A DNA stretch of 61,255 nt from Fen-1077 sp964462865 (GCA_964462865.1 CAYWZO010000003.1:1-61255); one strand, 5' to 3'; positions 1 through 7,876 are shown, numbered from the stretch's first letter. The notes: generated by a model from the sequence alone, not told the origin. Numbers and translations: made by a program.

Positions 1-84
1 CGTAATTTAAAGTGGAGAGTAAATCATCAATAATCTTCATCACATTCATCTTAAATGAGGCGCACAGCCTCGAAAGGTTTACTA

Positions 85-210
85 TCAGCCGCAACAGAGC
101 GGCTCGCCACCGACAGATGTCAATCGGTGAATATTTCCACCTCCGCACACGGGGCGTTTTATGTTCCTCTCCTGCGAAGGGCTGCTGGGCACAGGTAATG
201 CGTTTTTCAT
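85..210 (-). CDS. possible desulforedoxin-like 41-residue micro-protein
   Basis: A short reading frame starts with an ATG that overlaps the TGA of the upstream DUF134 gene (ATGA), the usual geometry of translational coupling. Its C-terminal half has one Cys followed by G-G-G-N, a glycine pair and then Leu-Cys-Cys-Gly at the end. That layout recalls the rubredoxin-like Fe site of desulforedoxin and of the desulfoferrodoxin N-terminus (C-x2-C ... C-C). The first Cys of the pair is Arg here, so the site would be incomplete. It may be a decayed or variant metal protein, or a chance frame; the coupling is the best argument for it. Confidence 0.3.
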   Translation of the reverse strand: MKNALPVPSSPSQERNIKRPVCGGGNIHRLTSVGGEPLCCG

Positions 211-674
211 CGATTCCCTCTTCGCCCGAATCTTCTGCCACCACCACCGAAGCCAGGTCTCCAGGGCCATAGTGACATAATTTCGGATGTGCTACAGGTG
301 GGGCAAAGCTCTGGGGGCTGCTTTATCATTGTTTCAAAAGGTACTTCCCACTCGTGACCGTTACCACAGCGGAAATTGCGCTTCGTTAATTCATAGTTAC
401 CACCCTCAATCCTTATCGCCTTTCCGTTGAGTAGAGCATCAGCCATCTTCTGCCGCGCCAAGAGCAATATCCTGGCAAAAGTTGAGCGGGACACATTCAT
501 CTTCTGAGCGCAGGCATCCTGCTCAAGACCCTCTATGTCCTTGAGCCGGATTGCTTCAGCCTCCTCAACAGAAAGACGCACCTCCTGAATATCGGCCAGG
601 GGTATGCCCGCAGGCTTAAAATATGTCACCTGTGGTAAAAAATCTACCCGTCGATACAAAGGTTGTCTTCCCAT
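207..674 (-). CDS. DUF134 family DNA-binding protein with C-terminal zinc ribbon
   Basis: The N-terminal ~100 residues match the DUF134 family: a start of Met-Gly-Arg followed by a basic stretch, then a sigma-region-4-like helix-turn-helix around residues 35-75 (LSVEEAEAIRLKD, then a recognition helix VSRSTFARIL). Family members are usually near 100 residues. This one is 155 and adds a putative metal site (C-G-N-G-H ... C-P-T-C, about residues 103-128) and a Gly/Arg-rich tail. It is probably a transcription regulator, but its targets are unknown. It is transcribed away from the zinc-ribbon gene at 885, and two direct repeats lie in the shared intergenic region. Confidence 0.8.
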   Translation of the reverse strand: MGRQPLYRRVDFLPQVTYFKPAGIPLADIQEVRLSVEEAEAIRLKDIEGLEQDACAQKMNVSRSTFARILLLARQKMADALLNGKAIRIEGGNYELTKRNFRCGNGHEWEVPFETMIKQPPELCPTCSTSEIMSLWPWRPGFGGGGRRFGRRGNR

Positions 675-699
675 AAATCACATCCTTATTAATTATATT

Positions 700-750
700 A
701 TATGCTCACAATATAATATCTATAATAAATATATATTGGTCATATGCTCA
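700..750. promoter_or_regulatory. pair of 9-bp direct repeats (ATATGCTCA) in a divergent promoter region
   Basis: ATATGCTCA occurs at 700-708 and again at 742-750. The start-to-start distance is 42 bp, about four helical turns, so both copies face the same side of the DNA. They sit in the very AT-rich gap between the DUF134 gene and the zinc-ribbon gene. A binding site for the DUF134 regulator is a reasonable guess; no promoter elements are clear enough to call. Confidence 0.35.
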
Positions 751-884
751 TTAAATTCTAACTAATAAACGAACTTTTGTCAACCTTGTCCTGGAATATA
801 GAAGCTTAAAAACTGCTTGCCAACCACGCTCGATATTCCGAGATATTTTTATCCAATTTACAGTCCGTTGTATAATTTAGAGAA

Positions 885-1190
885 GTGATGGAAGCAAAAA
901 AATATCTCTGTAACCAGTGCCAGGAGTTATTCGATTTAATTGAGCCGGGTAATTCAGTTGCAACAAGATGTCCGCGGTGTTCCAGTGGAGATATCCAGGA
1001 GCTGATAGCTTGTAATTTGGAAAATGGCCCGCCTCCCTGGGAGTATGTTTGTCAGCAATGCGGCGGCAGGTTTCTCATCAAGGCGCCGCGCGGGCCTTCC
1101 GAGGAAAAAGAGATAAGATGTCCCCGGTGTGAAAGCAGGAATGTCAAGTGGTTGGCCACCGCCAGTCAGGTTTGTCCGCCGGGTGGCTGA
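885..1190 (+). CDS. small protein with two zinc ribbons
   Basis: This 101-residue protein (GTG at 885, or more likely the ATG at 888) carries four C-x2-C knuckles: CNQC and CPRC in the first half, CQQC and CPRC in the second. This is a duplicated rubredoxin/zinc-ribbon arrangement. It is likely a metal-binding protein of the zinc-ribbon regulatory (FmdB-like) kind, but nothing indicates a catalytic role. The DUF134 gene, which also has a zinc-ribbon tail, is divergent from it, so the two may act together. A short hairpin follows the stop codon. Confidence 0.65.
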   Translation: MMEAKKYLCNQCQELFDLIEPGNSVATRCPRCSSGDIQELIACNLENGPPPWEYVCQQCGGRFLIKAPRGPSEEKEIRCPRCESRNVKWLATASQVCPPGG

Positions 1191-1201
1191 TAACCCTACT
1201 T

Positions 1202-1218
1202 CAGGGCCGTGAGCCCTG
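1202..1218 (+). terminator. putative weak terminator hairpin
   Basis: CAGGGC (1202-1207) and GCCCTG (1213-1218) form a perfect 6-bp stem with a 5-nt loop, followed by TAATTT. It lies 12 nt after the stop of the zinc-ribbon gene and before the convergent 73-residue gene. The T tract is short, so the call is tentative. Confidence 0.4.
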
Positions 1219-1226
1219 TAATTTCC

Positions 1227-1448
1227 CTAGCTTGTCTTTTCGCCTGAGTTCTCAGATTTCAGATATTTCATTAGCTCTCTGTGGAGCGCCTCCAGGTCTT
1301 TATAGGAAAGTTCTCTGGTAATTGTGCCTAGGCTATCTGGTATCCAGAGTACGGGTCGGCCATCCCGGTAAATCACGGTTCCCGGTGTGCCGTACAATAT
1401 CTCACGCCGACGCTCAATGTTATGCCCAAATTGAGCTGAATCCATCAC
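1227..1448 (-). CDS. hypothetical protein, 73 residues
   Basis: No family is recognised. The protein is mixed alpha/beta by composition: a short strand region with YGTPGTVIYRDGRPVLW, then a charged helix with SYKDLEALHRELMKYL. GTG-ATG at the start is preceded by a G-rich ribosome-binding site (GGGGG), and the gene lies 78 nt downstream of the metallohydrolase on the same strand, so it may be the last gene of the metV-metF operon. The ribosome site and codon pattern make it more likely real than not. Confidence 0.45.
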   Translation of the reverse strand: MMDSAQFGHNIERRREILYGTPGTVIYRDGRPVLWIPDSLGTITRELSYKDLEALHRELMKYLKSENSGEKTS

Positions 1449-1526
1449 TATTTTCCCCCAGCCCTGATTTTACCTCACGGTTAAAGTCCTTACCAGATAT
1501 ACCATTCTGTTCCATTTCTCTTCCCG

Positions 1527-2168
1527 TTACAACTCCAGTTCCAGGCCGGCACCGCATGAAAGGTACTGGCCAGGGAATAAACTCTTAATTTCCGACTTGT
1601 ACTGGGTACAGTGGCAGGGGCATATCAAAGATAGCCCGTTCAACCGACTGAAATCGCTGAAGCCGTGAAGGCCACCGATTATGCCATAAATTTTGCCGTA
1701 GCAGGAGGCCGCACCAAGGATTTCACCAACTCCGGGATGTGAGCAACCCGTGACTACCACTATACCCTTGCTTATTTTTATAGCCAGTGCCTGCTCAATC
1801 CCTCGCAGTTCGCCGGTGGAAAAAATGGCATCTGAAATCTGGACTGGTTGGCTGACCGGAATGACCTTTTTCTCTGGTAGCCTTAATGCAAGAGAAGCAG
1901 GGACATAAATCACAGCATGCCTGTTTATCTCAAGCACATCGGACATGCCCCCGGTATGGTCATAATGATGGTGGGAGATGACAATTGTGCCTATGCGGCT
2001 AGGGTCAATACCAAGCTGTTTCATGTTGCGGAGCAGAGTGCCACCATCGGCACCGGTGTCGAATAAAACCGGCGGCTCATCTTCAGTCTCAATGAGAGAC
2101 GAAAACCCCCAGCCGGCTCCCAGTCCCGCTTTCAACGCATAATTATCGTAGATAACCGTTATCTTCAT
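1527..2168 (-). CDS. MBL-fold metallo-hydrolase
   Basis: The metallo-beta-lactamase metal motif is present as S-H-H-H-Y-D-H (residues 65-71, fitting H-x-H-x-D-H), preceded by the FDTGADGG strand-loop near residue 36. Further ligands are likely His in GCSHPG (about 142) and His in GGLHGF (about 167). At 213 residues it resembles the MBL subgroup annotated as 7,8-dihydropterin-6-yl-methyl-4-(beta-D-ribofuranosyl)aminobenzene 5'-phosphate synthase-like, but that substrate cannot be read from the sequence. It follows the response regulator by 27 nt, downstream of metF; a pterin link would fit C1 metabolism but is speculative. Confidence 0.75.
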   Translation of the reverse strand: MKITVIYDNYALKAGLGAGWGFSSLIETEDEPPVLFDTGADGGTLLRNMKQLGIDPSRIGTIVISHHHYDHTGGMSDVLEINRHAVIYVPASLALRLPEKKVIPVSQPVQISDAIFSTGELRGIEQALAIKISKGIVVVTGCSHPGVGEILGAASCYGKIYGIIGGLHGFSDFSRLNGLSLICPCHCTQYKSEIKSLFPGQYLSCGAGLELEL

Positions 2169-2195
2169 TCTACTAATGCCAGTACAGCGGGTAAC

Positions 2196-2603
2196 TCATC
2201 CTTTTTGTTTGAGCAATTTGTCTACCCTTCGCAGCAATTCCTGAGGTGTGACCGGCTTCTCAACGTAGTCTTCCGCCTCAAGTTCCATACCCTTGGCAAC
2301 GGAAACATCGGTCTCGCCCTTCCGTTCTGAAAAGCTGGTCAGCATCATTATCGGAATCCGGCCAAGGTCAGGGTCATTTTTTAGCTCTCTCGCCGTATCG
2401 AAGCCATCCTCAAAGGGCATAAGTACATCCAGGATTATCAGGTCGGGTCGCTCGGCCCTGGCAATGGCAAGGCCAAAAACGCCGTCGCTGGCGGAAAGCA
2501 CCTTATAGTCATGCCGTGACTCCAGGACTGTCTTGGTGGCCGCCACAAAGTCCGGGTCATCATCCACCAGGAGAATCTTGTGGATAAATTCGCCAGCGGG
2601 CAT
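2196..2603 (-). CDS. stand-alone response regulator receiver protein
   Basis: A single CheY-like receiver domain fills the 135 residues. Acidic pocket residues are D14-D16, the phospho-acceptor is D59 (LIILDVLMP), then the conserved Thr in MLTSF and the Lys in VEKPVTP. No output domain follows. Its ATG overlaps the TAA of metF (TAATG), so translation is coupled to the methylenetetrahydrofolate reductase. There is no histidine kinase in the window, so its partner must be encoded elsewhere. Similar receiver genes next to Wood-Ljungdahl genes may modulate C1 flux, but this is only context. Confidence 0.85.
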   Translation of the reverse strand: MPAGEFIHKILLVDDDPDFVAATKTVLESRHDYKVLSASDGVFGLAIARAERPDLIILDVLMPFEDGFDTARELKNDPDLGRIPIMMLTSFSERKGETDVSVAKGMELEAEDYVEKPVTPQELLRRVDKLLKQKG

Positions 2604-3511
2604 TATACCCCCTCTTGTCGAGCTTTCACCTCCAGGCCAAGGTCTGCTTCCTTGATGACTTGGGGCACAAGGTCATCCCATCCCAGGGGCATAATATGGA
2701 CTCCCTGGCAGAACGGTTTAATCTGCCGGATAACCCTGGCGCTGATTTCCACCGCCTTCTTCTTGCGGTCCTCCTTGGCGGCTCCATCCATCTCCTGGAT
2801 TATGTTTTCAGGCACGCTGATGCCAGCCACATTGGCATTCATGAACCTGGCCATGGCGGCGCTTTTGAGTATCACAATTCCCGCGATAACGGGCACCTCG
2901 AATCGCTGTACCTGATTCATAAAGTGCTCAAACTTCTCCGGCTCGTAAACGGCCTGGGTCTGGAAAAATCTGGCTCCGGCCTCAATCTTCTTCTTCATCT
3001 TGATAATCTGCGGCTCCACAGGCTCCGCAGCCGGCGTCACCACCGCCCCCAGGAAAAAGCCTGGCATACTTTCCAGCTCATGACCCGCCATGTCATGACC
3101 CTGGTTCAGCGTGCTGGCCGCCTTGAGCAGTTGCACGGAATCGAGGTCATAAACCGGCTTCGCTTCGGTATGGTCGCCCAGGATTGGATGGTCGCCAGTA
3201 AGGCACAGCGCATTCTCTATACCTAACGCCCAGGCACTCAGCAGGTCTGATTGAAGCGCCAGCCGGTTACGGTCGCGGCAGGTGAGCTGGAAGACTGGCT
3301 CCAGGCCTCGCTCGATTAGCCGGGTGGAAACGGCCAGCGAGCCGATGCGCAAAACCGCACTCTGCAGGTCGGTGACGTTGATGGCTGTTACGTTCTCCCG
3401 TAGCATCTCGGCATCGTGCAGGCATTTATCCAGGCTAACCCCCTTGGGCGGCCCGATTTCCCCCGTGACCACGAATCTCCCGCTTTCCAGTGCCTGTTTT
3501 AATCTACTCAT
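2603..3511 (-). CDS. metF: methylenetetrahydrofolate reductase (MetF)
   Basis: This 302-residue TIM-barrel flavoprotein reduces 5,10-methylene-THF to 5-methyl-THF in the methyl branch of the Wood-Ljungdahl pathway and in methionine synthesis. The family start GEIxPPKG is present (E18 in TGEIGPPKG), then CLTGDHP near residue 102 and the RFFQTQAVYEPEKF stretch near 181. It lies 36 nt downstream of metV and is coupled to the response regulator. The metV-metF pairing is the form found in acetogens and Dehalococcoidia that use a multi-subunit reductase. Confidence 0.93.
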   Translation of the reverse strand: MSRLKQALESGRFVVTGEIGPPKGVSLDKCLHDAEMLRENVTAINVTDLQSAVLRIGSLAVSTRLIERGLEPVFQLTCRDRNRLALQSDLLSAWALGIENALCLTGDHPILGDHTEAKPVYDLDSVQLLKAASTLNQGHDMAGHELESMPGFFLGAVVTPAAEPVEPQIIKMKKKIEAGARFFQTQAVYEPEKFEHFMNQVQRFEVPVIAGIVILKSAAMARFMNANVAGISVPENIIQEMDGAAKEDRKKKAVEISARVIRQIKPFCQGVHIMPLGWDDLVPQVIKEADLGLEVKARQEGV

Positions 3512-3547
3512 ATCTCCTTCGACTCCTTGTTCAAAATTGATATTGGT

Positions 3548-4267
3548 CTAGACGTGACTGGCGACTTTCTGTTCGCCGGAGAGGGACTTGAAGGTTGCCT
3601 CCCCTTCACCGATGGTGAGGGAACGAGGCCGGCTCCACCGGGAATTATTCTTGGGCGTTCGGTAGATGTCCATCTCATCCAGTCGTCCCAGTTCCCGGAG
3701 CCGGTCATAGATAAGCTGCCAGCCGCAATCACGGTTTCTATCCACCTCGCACTTGCCATCCTTGGCACCCCCGCAGGGGCCGTTAAGCAAGCTCTTGGCA
3801 CAGAGTGTCACCGGGCATAGCCCGCCGGTGTATTCCACGATGCACTCGCCGCAAAGGGAACAGTATTCGGTAATGAAATTGTCATCTACGGTCTCACCCC
3901 CGAAGATAGTGTCGCAGCCGGGATGAACCATACCCCCATCAGTAGCATCCATAACGGTATGAAAACCCTGACCGCAGGCCAGAACGAGAAAAGAATCTGC
4001 TGCCTTAACCTGTTCGCCAAATTCCTCCTGAAGCACTTGTTTAGTGTTGGAAAGCTTACAGAGAGATATTCCTTTTGGTTGGGGCACACACCACCCAATT
4101 ACGTTCACCCCTTTTTCCTTCAAACGATCCGCCATTCCCTCAGTTTCGGGTATTCCTCCAGAATGGCATTTAGCGGCGCAGTTGTCGCAGCCGACGACGA
4201 ACACCCGCTCGCCGGGCTTGAGATACCCCAAAATTTCGTCAATCGGCTTTTGAATTGTTGCGTGCAC
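3548..4267 (-). CDS. metV: MetV-type methylenetetrahydrofolate reductase C-terminal protein
   Basis: This 239-residue cysteine-rich protein matches the zinc/Fe-S partner of MetF. The N-terminal half has CDNCAAKCHSGG (about residues 29-40). The C-terminal half has CSLCGECIVEYTGG followed by CPVTLC, the NGPCGG motif and C-x8-C, which are typical of the MetF C-terminal domain (PF12225). It is the first gene of the minus-strand metV-metF-regulator-hydrolase set. A CsoR-type operator and repressor gene lie just upstream on the other strand. Confidence 0.88.
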   Translation of the reverse strand: MHATIQKPIDEILGYLKPGERVFVVGCDNCAAKCHSGGIPETEGMADRLKEKGVNVIGWCVPQPKGISLCKLSNTKQVLQEEFGEQVKAADSFLVLACGQGFHTVMDATDGGMVHPGCDTIFGGETVDDNFITEYCSLCGECIVEYTGGLCPVTLCAKSLLNGPCGGAKDGKCEVDRNRDCGWQLIYDRLRELGRLDEMDIYRTPKNNSRWSRPRSLTIGEGEATFKSLSGEQKVASHV

Positions 4268-4355
4268 GGAAATACCTCCTAATTCTTATTGTGCTGACAG
4301 GGTGCATTGATAGGTGGTAAAATACAGCAGTATTAAAGTATTTACCAAGATAATT

Positions 4356-4371
4356 ATACCCTACGGGGTAT
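4356..4371. promoter_or_regulatory. CsoR-type operator palindrome
   Basis: ATACCC (4356-4361) and GGGTAT (4366-4371) form a perfect inverted repeat around TACG. TACCC-n4-GGGTA is the usual form of CsoR/RcnR-family operators. It is 73 nt upstream of the CsoR-like gene and 88 nt upstream of metV on the other strand, so it could serve both. Confidence 0.6.
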
Positions 4372-4443
4372 GGTAATATCAATGCTGGCTCTTGGGAGGA
4401 TGAGACCGCGGACAAACAAGAACAGGGCGAAGTCTCTAAGGAC

Positions 4444-4701
4444 ATGCTGCTGAGGCGGCTAAAAAGAGTCGAAGGGCAGCTCCGTGGTATACAGAAAATG
4501 ATTGCCGAAGACCGCGATTGTGTCAGCATAGTAATGCAACTGGCAGCGGTCCGTTCCGGTGTTGAGGGTGTGGGGGCTCTGGTGCTGAATAATTGTATGA
4601 AGCTTTGCTTTTTAAAAGGCCCCGATGCTACCACAAACATTGATTCGCTATCAAAAGCAGTGGCAATCTCTGGACGAGTGCGGGGTGGTGAGAGTAAATA
4701 G
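4444..4701 (+). CDS. CsoR/FrmR-family metal- or sulfur-sensing repressor
   Basis: The family helix LLRRLKRVEGQLRGIQKMI begins at residue 2, followed by the four-helix-bundle core. Sensor positions are C26, C51 and C55. In copper-sensing CsoR the middle ligand is His, so this is a C-C-C variant. The only in-frame start is the ATG at 4444. The frame stays open upstream with plausible residues (…SKD before Met) but no ATG, GTG or TTG, so a non-standard start or an upstream indel is possible. No copper exporter lies next to it; metVF is divergent. Confidence 0.82.
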   Translation: MLLRRLKRVEGQLRGIQKMIAEDRDCVSIVMQLAAVRSGVEGVGALVLNNCMKLCFLKGPDATTNIDSLSKAVAISGRVRGGESK

Positions 4702-4861
4702 CATTCCTACGTAAAAAAGCTGACATACGCCATGGAATAATATCGTTGGAGGGATGCCCATTATTAGCCAAACCGGAGCACCAATAAAAAGGGGACAGAT
4801 TCGCAACTTGTTCTCGTCTTGTTAGATAATTAATAAATAGCCGTTATCAAAGGAACATACT

Positions 4862-5629
4862 ATGCAATTATACGTTGGGGGCATTTCTGACAATGTGACA
4901 GAAGCCGAAATAAAAGAGGTCCTCACCGGAGTCTGCCCACCAAAATCAGTCACGATTATCAGGGATATTGAGTCAGGCAAGTCCAAGGGGTTCGCTATAG
5001 TGAAGATACCGAACGAAGAAAACGGAGAGGAGGTTATCAGACGCCTCGACGGAACCATGCTGCGGGGAAGAAAAATCATGGCCAGAAGGATGCCGGAAAC
5101 ACTGCCTGGTGAAATGGAATACAGGGAGTGGCTGATAGAACATGCATCTGAAGCGCTGATAAACGCCGGTGTTAGCCAGGGACAGACTGTACTGGACTTC
5201 GGCTGCGGTTCAGGTATTTTTACCATCCCGAGTGCCAAAATAGTTGGCAAGAGAGGAAAAGTGTATGCTTTCGAATCCCGCTCCGATCGGTTGGAACGTG
5301 TCAGAGAGAAAGCAAAGGAGGCGGCATTAGACAATATTGTAGCTGTCCTTTCGGATAGTCCAAAACCGAGTATAGACTTACCAGATGAATGCATTGATAT
5401 AATACTGGTGTATGACATGATGCACGTAGTAGAAGACCGGCTGGGATTACTCCAAGAGCTACACAGAGTGCTCAAAGGGGAAGGTATCCTATCAGTATTT
5501 CCAATGCATATGGGAACAGGGCATTTTATTGATGTCATGAAGGAGTATGGTCTATTTTACTTAAGAAACCGCTATGGTCCGCCGGGATTCAAAACGGCCA
5601 GTGAGGTAATCAACTTTAATAAATGTTAG
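4862..5629 (+). CDS. RRM domain fused to a class I SAM-dependent methyltransferase
   Basis: Residues 1-80 form an RNA recognition motif: RNP2 is LYVGGI (3-8) and RNP1 is KSKGFAIV (about 40-47). Bacterial stand-alone RRM proteins of this kind are known, but here the chain continues into a Rossmann methyltransferase. The SAM-binding motif I is VLDFGCGSG (about residues 109-117), the acidic motif II is YAFES, and the motif IV region is IILVYDMMHV. The methyltransferase half is typical of the methyltransferase-11/25 type. The fusion suggests RNA or ribonucleoprotein methylation; the target is unknown. The ATG follows AAAGGAAC at a good distance. Confidence 0.8.
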   Translation: MQLYVGGISDNVTEAEIKEVLTGVCPPKSVTIIRDIESGKSKGFAIVKIPNEENGEEVIRRLDGTMLRGRKIMARRMPETLPGEMEYREWLIEHASEALINAGVSQGQTVLDFGCGSGIFTIPSAKIVGKRGKVYAFESRSDRLERVREKAKEAALDNIVAVLSDSPKPSIDLPDECIDIILVYDMMHVVEDRLGLLQELHRVLKGEGILSVFPMHMGTGHFIDVMKEYGLFYLRNRYGPPGFKTASEVINFNKC

Positions 5630-5717
5630 AAGTCACCTCGTGTAATAGAATTGCATATTATACTGCAATATGGGCACTGGTGGTTCCTTCATCGTTCGTC
5701 GGGTACCTTGTCCTATC

Positions 5718-5731
5718 TCCTTAGCTAAGGA
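5718..5731. promoter_or_regulatory. 14-bp perfect palindrome upstream of the radical SAM gene
   Basis: TCCTTAGCTAAGGA reads the same on both strands and lies 61 nt before the radical SAM start codon. It could be an operator or a small hairpin in the leader. Nothing else in the window matches it. Confidence 0.3.
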
Positions 5732-5792
5732 AAGATACAAAAAGCAACAACATACCTGACCAAGCTAGAAGTTCAAATGAAGGAGGTCTCTA

Positions 5793-6857
5793 ATGCAGAT
5801 ACAGCCGCCTTTCATGGTTTCTTACAGCGTTACCACAAAATGCAATCTGAAATGCAAACACTGCTACAGTGAGTCGGTTGAGGAGGCAGCACCTGATGAG
5901 CTTTCCACGGAAGAGGCTTTTCACCTCGTGGACGACCTGTCGCGCTGGGGTATCGGTCTTCTCATCATCGATGGTGGAGAACCTTTGTGCCGGGAGGACC
6001 TGCTGGATATCGTAAGATATGCCTCCTCAAAGGGCATCAGAACCACCATCGGCAGCAACGGCACTCTCATTGACGAAGCTATGGCAAAGAAAATGATTGA
6101 TGCCGGTGTGATGGCGGTGGCTATCTCGGTTGACGGCGCGGACGCATTGACTCACGATTCGTTTAGAGGTGTATCTGGAGCCTTTGAGCAGACCCTAAGA
6201 GGGATAGAGGCGTGCCGGAATGCCGGCCTGCCTTTTCAATTGAACATGGTCATCCACAAGGACAACTTCTCTCAGTTGGGAGACATGCTTCGCCTGGCGC
6301 TGGACCTGGGTGCCAATGCCACCGAGGCTTTTGACCTGGTTGCAGCGGGCAGGGCTAAGCATGAGTGCAAAGAACTGGTTTTAAGCCTTGAGGAGAGGAA
6401 ACAGGCCATGGAGCAGCTTGCGGAGGCTCAAGAAGACTATCCTATCCTGATAAGAGTGCCAGGTTGCCCAATGTACCCTCTTATTCTTCAGGATAAGAAT
6501 ATCACACCCAAGCACTTTCCAGCAGAGATGCTGCGACGGGTCCCTTACTATGGCAGGGGTTGTGCCGCCGGGATGCCGAAAGGTTATGTAATGGTCCTTT
6601 CCAACGGTGAGGTTAACCCATGCATGCTGCTCCAGGTTAACCTGGGTAATATCAGGCAGCAGAGCATAGCGTCTATCTGGGAAAACTCACCGACATTGAC
6701 CAAACTGCGCCAGAGAGACCTGCTCAAGGGTGAGTGTGGCATTTGCAACTATAAACTTACCTGCTCCGGATGTCGTGGTAGGGCTTATGAAGAAACCGGT
6801 GACATGATGGCAACCGACCCTGGTTGCTGGCTGGTTCCGGGATTATCCAAGGAATGA
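5793..6857 (+). CDS. radical SAM/SPASM domain oxidoreductase
   Basis: The radical SAM cluster motif is C17-x3-C21-x2-C24, followed by the GGEP motif (IIDGGEPL). The C-terminal SPASM region carries several cysteines (CAAG, NPCML, CGIC, C-SGC and a late C), enough for two auxiliary Fe-S clusters. At 354 residues it fits the PqqE/AhbD/NirJ-like group, which acts on peptides or on heme precursors. No precursor peptide or heme gene is adjacent, so the substrate cannot be assigned. A strong Shine-Dalgarno (AAGGAGGTCT) precedes the ATG. Confidence 0.85.
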   Translation: MQIQPPFMVSYSVTTKCNLKCKHCYSESVEEAAPDELSTEEAFHLVDDLSRWGIGLLIIDGGEPLCREDLLDIVRYASSKGIRTTIGSNGTLIDEAMAKKMIDAGVMAVAISVDGADALTHDSFRGVSGAFEQTLRGIEACRNAGLPFQLNMVIHKDNFSQLGDMLRLALDLGANATEAFDLVAAGRAKHECKELVLSLEERKQAMEQLAEAQEDYPILIRVPGCPMYPLILQDKNITPKHFPAEMLRRVPYYGRGCAAGMPKGYVMVLSNGEVNPCMLLQVNLGNIRQQSIASIWENSPTLTKLRQRDLLKGECGICNYKLTCSGCRGRAYEETGDMMATDPGCWLVPGLSKE

Positions 6858-7039
6858 GTGAAGCAGTACGGAAGGCTCCGAAACAGCCAATAAATTACCT
6901 GACAAGTTGCGGACAGTGTACCAGAGAATCCCGCGGCAATTACTAGTTGGAATAACGTCACCCAGACTCATAACCCGGGGGCGGGTGAACGCCCGTCCCG
7001 GCGCTTTACTGCGGGGTCTCACCGATGTAAGATAAGCAC

Positions 7040-7876
7040 ATGAGACGCGGCATCGGGCTGGGACTGGTAATCATCGCCTGCGTCCTGGGATTCCTGACGA
7101 TAAAAGGCACCCTGCCCTTTATGCCCATGTTCGGCCGCAGCATGGAACCAATGCTTAATTCCGGCAGCCTGCTCATGATTGAGCCCGTTGACCCCAACGA
7201 TGTCAAGGTGGGCGATATCATCGTCTACAACGTCCCCACCACGGTGCGTGAGTACTATAACTACCCGCCGGTGGTCTCCCACCGCGTGATAGAGGTCAAG
7301 ACCGTGCCCTCCCTTGGCTTTCGGACCAAGGGCGACAACACCGGCGAAGACCCTTTCACCGTCAGACCGATGGACATCCGCGGCACGGTGGGCCAACAGA
7401 TATCCTACCTCGGCCTGCCGCTGCTCTTCTTCCGGAGCCAGCAGGGACTGGTATTCGTCATTATCGCCCTCGCGCTGCTGGCCATTTTCCTCTACAGCGA
7501 CGAGCTGCGGCGCGGCGGCACACTGCTGCACCGGGGTATTTTCGCGCCGGTCATCAACGAGGAAAAGCGCGACAACCTGGTACTGACACGTAAAATAGAA
7601 GCGACGGAAAAGGAGATAGACACTACCAGGCAGGCCCTGGAAAGTTTTTCCGCGGCCATCGCGGAATTCGCCCGGCACCTGGCCAGCCATACCGCCGCTA
7701 TCCAGAGTCTCGCCGAGGCCTCTCAAGAGTTGAAGAGGGGTGCCGCCGAGCAGAGCCGCGTCCTGATAGCCATCGCCGAAAGCATGGCAAGAGCTACGAA
7801 AAGGCCGGAGACGAGCGCTCCCGGAACGCAGCCACCGACTACGGAAAAGCCACCACCCCGCCACCCATCCGACTAA
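7040..7876 (+). CDS. signal peptidase I, S26B (ER/archaeal) type, with coiled-coil tail
   Basis: A transmembrane helix at residues 5-22 is followed by the catalytic Ser34 in GRSMEP. The general base position is His81 (VSHRVIEV) rather than the Lys of classic bacterial LepB, which puts it in the S26B/SipW type. A KGDNTGEDP box follows near residue 112 and a second membrane segment is at about 135-155. After that comes an unusual ~90-residue charged helical tail (about 165-265) that probably forms a coiled coil. The enzyme would cleave signal peptides outside the membrane; the tail may bind a partner. Confidence 0.85.
   Translation: MRRGIGLGLVIIACVLGFLTIKGTLPFMPMFGRSMEPMLNSGSLLMIEPVDPNDVKVGDIIVYNVPTTVREYYNYPPVVSHRVIEVKTVPSLGFRTKGDNTGEDPFTVRPMDIRGTVGQQISYLGLPLLFFRSQQGLVFVIIALALLAIFLYSDELRRGGTLLHRGIFAPVINEEKRDNLVLTRKIEATEKEIDTTRQALESFSAAIAEFARHLASHTAAIQSLAEASQELKRGAAEQSRVLIAIAESMARATKRPETSAPGTQPPTTEKPPPRHPSD

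Noticed and set aside
4787..4802. AAAAAGGGGACAGATT, resembling sequences next to REP-associated transposases
   Set aside because: No transposase or inverted partner is nearby; a single short match is not enough.
6973..7005. GC-rich hairpin before the signal peptidase gene
   Set aside because: The stem is short or interrupted and there is no T tract, so a terminator call is not supported.
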